From positions 206,418-270,417 of the forward strand of contig LUGG01000047.1 of assembly GCA_001683735.1 (NCBI GenBank): a stretch of 64,000 nucleotides of DNA. Direction: 5' to 3'. A model generated the notes under the pieces. That model made no database searches and had not been told where the DNA came from. It saw nothing but the letters and a program-made list of their open reading frames with translations. A program made the translations under genes and the position numbers. The DNA is from Grifola frondosa. Taxonomy: Eukaryota; Basidiomycota; Agaricomycetes; Polyporales; Grifolaceae. Positions 59,465-64,000 of this stretch are shown here, piece by piece; the stretch's first letter is position 1; every line of letters starts with the position of its first letter.

Positions 59465-60338
59465 GCCGCCCCACATAATTTTTAAGCGATATCAATCGCC
59501 TGGTGTCTGTGAAAGATGTGTCATATTTAATGTCAACATTGCAAGACCATATGACTACACCAGAGCACAGAGTGGCAGGCCATAGATAGGACCAATGAAT
59601 ACGCATGTTGAGTTAATGATGTTGGAAGAGCAACTGTCAAAAGAAAGTGTAAAGAAAAAAACGACACCAAACTAGTCAACGGATCAAAAACTTATTTAAG
59701 CTCCGCAACTCCAGATAACTCCGTCTCAATTCAATTGAAGAAAAGTTAAAGAAAACTGTATTTAGTCTACATTTAAGCCACTCAGTTCTAAGATAGAGTT
59801 CAAGGATTGTCAATAGAAGGAAGATTTGATGAAGATGCTTGCAAGTAAATTGCCAATTTGTCGAATGTTTGAGTGCTCAATAGGCATGCACAAGTCCGAA
59901 TGAGTAAGCGCCCAATGAAAACTGGCAGTCACCGACCAAATGCATGTGCCAAGTGACATAGCTTTGGTCATTGACATGTCCATTTGGATATGTTAACAAC
60001 CAAAGGTACATCATCCAACTAGGCCCATCTGTCTGAACTTATCATCAAAACAATTCTTGACATTGTTTGTCACTCCATTTTTATCATTGATTCGCCATGT
60101 TTCCAGCTTCTGTGATCTCCAAGGCCTGCACATTCACCTTCTCTGGTTTGCATGTGTCCACGCCCATGTGTCTACCTTTCAACATCAACACTGCATGACT
60201 GCACACAGCATCGCCAACAGTGGATTAGTAATATGTTCAGATGCACATGCCCCTGCAAAGTCACTGACAACATCCCATAAGATTTGCGCTTGCAATTTGG
60301 CAAGGACTACGTTACTATTCCATGACAATGTATGAACA
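59465..60338. other. element spacer, copy 2, no gene seen
   Basis: Matches 35691-36552. The sequence is almost unchanged between the copies although neither carries a convincing reading frame. Confidence 0.4.
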
Positions 60339-62725
60339 CTACTTAGAATACGCTAACAAAACAATAGCATACAGGTTCATACTGATCGCATCCTTTGTGT
60401 ATAACCCAACAGAGTGAAAAACAGTCACCAAAGAATCAGGAGGAAGATCCTTCTTCAATCGTGGACAATCCTTGTGAATCGTCTCCCAGTTAAGGGTGGT
60501 CGATGGCTTCTTGGTCTTCTTCATGAGTTCACGGGCATCATAAATAATGACTGAGAATGAAAACAATTAGAAACACATTAACTTATTCAAAGTAATTCTT
60601 ACCTTCATCCGTCGTAAAAAGACCAGGCTTATCCAGAAGACCATAGAGAGGTCCCGTATGACCCAGACCAGAAAATGCAGAGCGCTGTTGAGTGATCTTC
60701 TTGGTAGGACTGACACACATCCCCTCTCGAATGGGGGCATCACCACGCTTCCGTTCACTATCTAATATCACAGCATCAAATAAAAGTAAAGCGAAGAGTA
60801 ATTGAGGACATACCAAGATTGACAGGAATGGTCTTGAACGTCACTGCATTCTGCCAGGTGGGTATGGTGAGCTGGCACATGTTAAAAATGGTCCCATAGA
60901 AATTGACGGCCCGCTCCCCTCGTCCTTGACTGGGTGGATACTAATATCCTTGACATAATAACCCTTTAACCCAATCGGGCGAGATTGCATAAGATTACTC
61001 TCCTGCACGACACCAACAGTCATGGCCATGATGCGCTGAGCTGAGCTATCCAAGACCGTGTTGCAAATAACATTCGACCTAAAACAAGTCAGAAATAAAT
61101 ATCAACGATTAGTCAAGGTCACCTACTTGTCACCGCTCAAAACAGTAGCACTGAAACCTGCCTTATCAGTCCGAGCAGGGTTGAATATCCAGGGCGTCTT
61201 CACAAAAGTGATGACCTGCAACATGGCCCTGGAAACTATGAGATAAATAACAGATGATATATTTGCAAACTTACTTTTGGTTGACTTCATAATTCTTGAG
61301 AATATACGGCGTGTACATGACGGTGTGAACCTCCTGGAAGGACACGTAGCAGCAAGAACTATAATAAAGTATTAATAAGATACATAGCCCTTAAATATAA
61401 TATATATATACATACTTTAATTTCGGCAGACCCTTATATGTGCGTCCCAAGGTGGGATCCAGGTTGTCGTCAATCTCCACGTCATCCCTAAGGAACAAAG
61501 GTTAAATATATAAATCAAAATAAAGGAGAAAACATACAGCTTGTCAGCGATCGTGGTGACGCTGTATAGAAATAAGTATTAAATGTTAAATTGGACTCAA
61601 GAGAAAAAGATAACTTACGGAGTTTTTGCAGAATCCTTAACGGGGGATTTGCGACCTTTCTTGACACTGTGCTGTAATCATTAGAAACACGTTATGGAAA
61701 AAATTGAAAACCCACGGGGTTTGAGGTAAACCTCCTCGTCAGTCTCCTCTTCAATGTCCTCGGCTAGCTGTTCCTCCATGGTCTGTTCATCATAGTCCTG
61801 CGACTCATCTCCAGACTCAGAAAGGTTCATGACTTTCTTGCCCCTTGCTAAAGCATATAGTCAGATCAATGCAAAAAAAAGAACAAAGCGAACACATACC
61901 GCGACCCCACTTCAAGGTCCAGGAAGGGGTTATTGTCACTATCAGACATGACTCCAGCCTTTCGCGACTTGACCCTATGAAACACTTAGAATTATACCAT
62001 GCTAAAACAATGACAGAACTCACGTATTTCCTGCTCTGGTCCTTTTAACGGGAGAGGAACTAGCAATCAATATGAATGTCAACAATTCTCACTTTAATCA
62101 TAGGAACACACGTACAGTTCTGATTGCTCAATATCATCATCATCCGAGTCTACCTGGACTCTGCCTCGCTTCTGAACCACCTTACGTGGAGAAGGTGATT
62201 GAGGCGAGAGAGGTGTGCTGGTCCCTTCCTAATAAGCAGCTTAGTGAGTAATCATATATATACTGTAAAAAGACATACTTTTTAATAGGACTCTGAGGAA
62301 TACGCTCAATATCCCATTCGGGACTATGAAGGATATGTTAATAGTTGATATTCAAGATAAATAAAGACATACCTTTGACGACGAGGTCTTACCTCCTCAT
62401 CAGAAGAGCTGAGTAAATGGTAATAAGTACGTGTAACAATGATAAGCATCAGAATCTGACTCACACAACGTCTTTCACATCCCCTGCATTAACAAGAGAA
62501 GACTTGGTGGCTACATCACTGCAAAGAGATAAGTCTGAGAGATATTTACATTAAAAGGCACGTACATGGAGTCTGCAACTTTCTCGGATGACTTGATGGG
62601 CTTTGGTTTAGCACGACGACTATAAGTAAGAATATTAGTTCAATAACAAGATAATATAACGATCACAAGGCATACCTTGTAGCAGCCACACTAAGACGAC
62701 CACGACCGGATGCGCGAGGAGGCAT
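60339..62725 (-). CDS. Helitron-borne unknown protein A, copy 2
   Basis: Copy of the gene at 36553-38947 with the same exons and the same start MPPRASGRGRLSVAATR (62725). The segment DSERKRGDAPIREGM is in frame here. One base or more is missing in other exons (near 60917, 61796, 61843 and 62225). The order is disordered acidic/basic N-half then a folded C-half, ending LLAYSK at 60339. Function unknown. Confidence 0.6.
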
Positions 62726-62726
62726 A

Positions 62727-64000
62727 ATGTTGAAAATGGATAAAGAAAGTAACCAAGACGTCAAGAATAAGATAATCTGGGGAGGACCAGAATACGAAAG
62801 AGAATGCGCAAAAAGTGAGGCCTTAAATACTCTCCCCATTGATATAATAAATGCAATACCATTGGCCAGAAATTTATCGGACATCCATCGGACTAGTAAA
62901 GCTGCAATGAGGAGTAGATGGCGTGATTATGTGCAAATGGCGTGATTATGTGCAAACGATCCAGAGCTGGTAACGTTGAGCATGAATGTTCTAGAATCGG
63001 TGAGATTATTTACAATTTATTCGTGAAAATCAGGAATTTATTCCCTTTGCAGTGGCGATCACTCAGAATCATCGACGACACTCTCATGGCGACACAACAA
63101 CTGTTGAGCAATCCAGAGAAATATAGTGTGTGAAGTTGATTTTGAATGCACAGGAATAGCTTACAATGTCAATGACAGGACAGGTGCTGGAGGAGGTGAT
63201 GAAAGATGCAGTGTCGGGACCCAAGCAGTATGTTCAGCTGGCCTGTATGGCTGAGGTATGTCCACACAATTTATGTCTTAAAAGTTGCTAACAAGTACAA
63301 TAAGCCTGATCGAGCAAGAGTCGCCACCACCATCATAAGTGGCAGACAAGGCCGTCTGACCATGGTTACTCCATACGACCCATCCTCAGGCGAAGATCCA
63401 TGTGAAGTTATATTACGGATACAAGGTTACGTTTCCAAGCGTAATCTGCCTCCGATTCTTAATCGAAACCAGTATGTGATTCAGTCCATATGTTATAAAG
63501 TCATTAAATGTTTGAGTCGTAGACTTCCAAACAAACTAGAGATGGCTAAGCAGGCCATCACCTTAACAGGCCTTGGAGCTCCTGGATTTGATAAGGCAGC
63601 ACAAGGCATCGTAGCTATTCACCAAGTCTTTGGTGCACACGTACAAGGGGAACTGAAGAAGTGGACACCGTCTCGAGTGGATGGTTACATTTCACTTCAG
63701 TTCATCAACAGATACCTTACAAGTGCTGCTGAAGGAGAAGGATGTACTTCCATAGATATTTCACCTTTCATCGATCCACTTGGTGTCTTAGCTGCAGAGA
63801 TGACCAACGAGCTACATCTACCAGATAACCAGGTTCAGTATTTCGAAAGTATAACCACAATCACTAGGGATAACCACCAGTACGTAAACATAGATGTTGA
63901 TTCTTAATATATGATTGATCAATATTACAGAACGACTAAATATGTGGAGATCAAGCCAAAGGAGATCCAGTTGGGACATTTAGTCGAACTTCAAGTCTCT
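62727..64000 (+). CDS. Helitron-borne unknown protein B, copy 2 (3' end outside window)
   Basis: Copy of the gene at 38949-40538. It has the complete joint NVLES|WRSLRIIDDTLM and an unbroken exon from PDRARVATTIISGRQGRLT through PSSGEDPCEVILRIQGYVS to VQYFESITTITRDNHQ. That exon is the longest clean one (63305-63881). An intron at about 63882-63930 (GTACGT...TTACAG) leads to TTKYVEIKPKEIQLG. Near 62930-62960 it carries a short local duplication (GCGTGATTATGTGCAAA twice) absent from copy 1. Confidence 0.6.

Larger units (their letters stand above)
50968..64000 (-). mobile_element. Helitron-like element, copy 2 (runs off window)
   Basis: A direct-orientation, near-identical duplicate of 26971-40216: terminus, 244-bp tandem pair, helicase gene, hairpin minisatellite, protein A and protein B in the same order. 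Differences are mostly single-base deletions, with few substitutions (for example 51938 versus 27946). Only one 40-bp terminal unit is present, and the minisatellite is shorter. Confidence 0.85.

Overview
The window looks like an Agaricomycete (mushroom-forming basidiomycete) nuclear contig. Genes have many short GT-AG introns of about 48-75 bp. The gene families fit: divergent casein-kinase-1-like kinases, CYP63-like and OrdA-like P450s, a KDZ/CxC2 transposon, Rep-helicase Helitrons and fungal seven-transmembrane proteins. No bacterial-type operons, rRNA or CRISPR arrays are visible.

Layout. 1-4223: two CK1-like kinase genes (the first frame-broken and cut by the window edge) flank a minus-strand HAD-hydrolase/hypothetical block. 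4731-12108: an OrdA-like P450 (minus), the riboflavin gene RIB3 (plus) and a CYP63-like P450 (plus) with four single-base frame breaks. 13197-17066: a seven-TM membrane protein and, on the minus strand, a dead type-B carboxylesterase that lost its catalytic serine. 18656-25020: a truncated WD40 gene, a tRNA-like relic and a decayed KDZ transposon with CxC2 zinc cluster. 25163-26600: minisatellite-rich DNA.

Mobile half. From about 26931 to the window end the DNA is dominated by two near-identical, same-orientation copies of an AT-rich Helitron, about 24 kb apart. The shared block starts at 26971 (copy 1; a second terminus copy sits at 26931) and 50968 (copy 2) and runs at least 13 kb, to 40216 and to the window end. 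Each copy carries, left to right: a hairpin-bearing terminus, a degenerate ~244-bp tandem duplication, a minus-strand Rep-PIF1 helicase with a ubiquitin-protease-like C-terminal domain, a 48-bp minisatellite made of hairpins, and a head-to-head pair of unknown multi-exon genes whose start codons are 1 bp apart. Copy 1 is followed at 40853-45684 by a large unknown gene with a possible 2OG-Fe(II) dioxygenase signature (HxD...H...R). Whether copy 2 also carries it cannot be seen.

Between the copies, 46925-49330 holds two ordinary host genes in convergent orientation, RRP8 (rRNA base methyltransferase) and a Gfo/Idh/MocA oxidoreductase, then an F-box/LRR-like gene that runs into the terminus of Helitron copy 2.

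A caution for the whole window: many genes are broken only by single-base indels, often in homopolymers, and the two Helitron copies repair each other's frames. That pattern suits uncorrected long-read consensus errors at least as well as biological decay. The carboxylesterase is the clearest true pseudogene.
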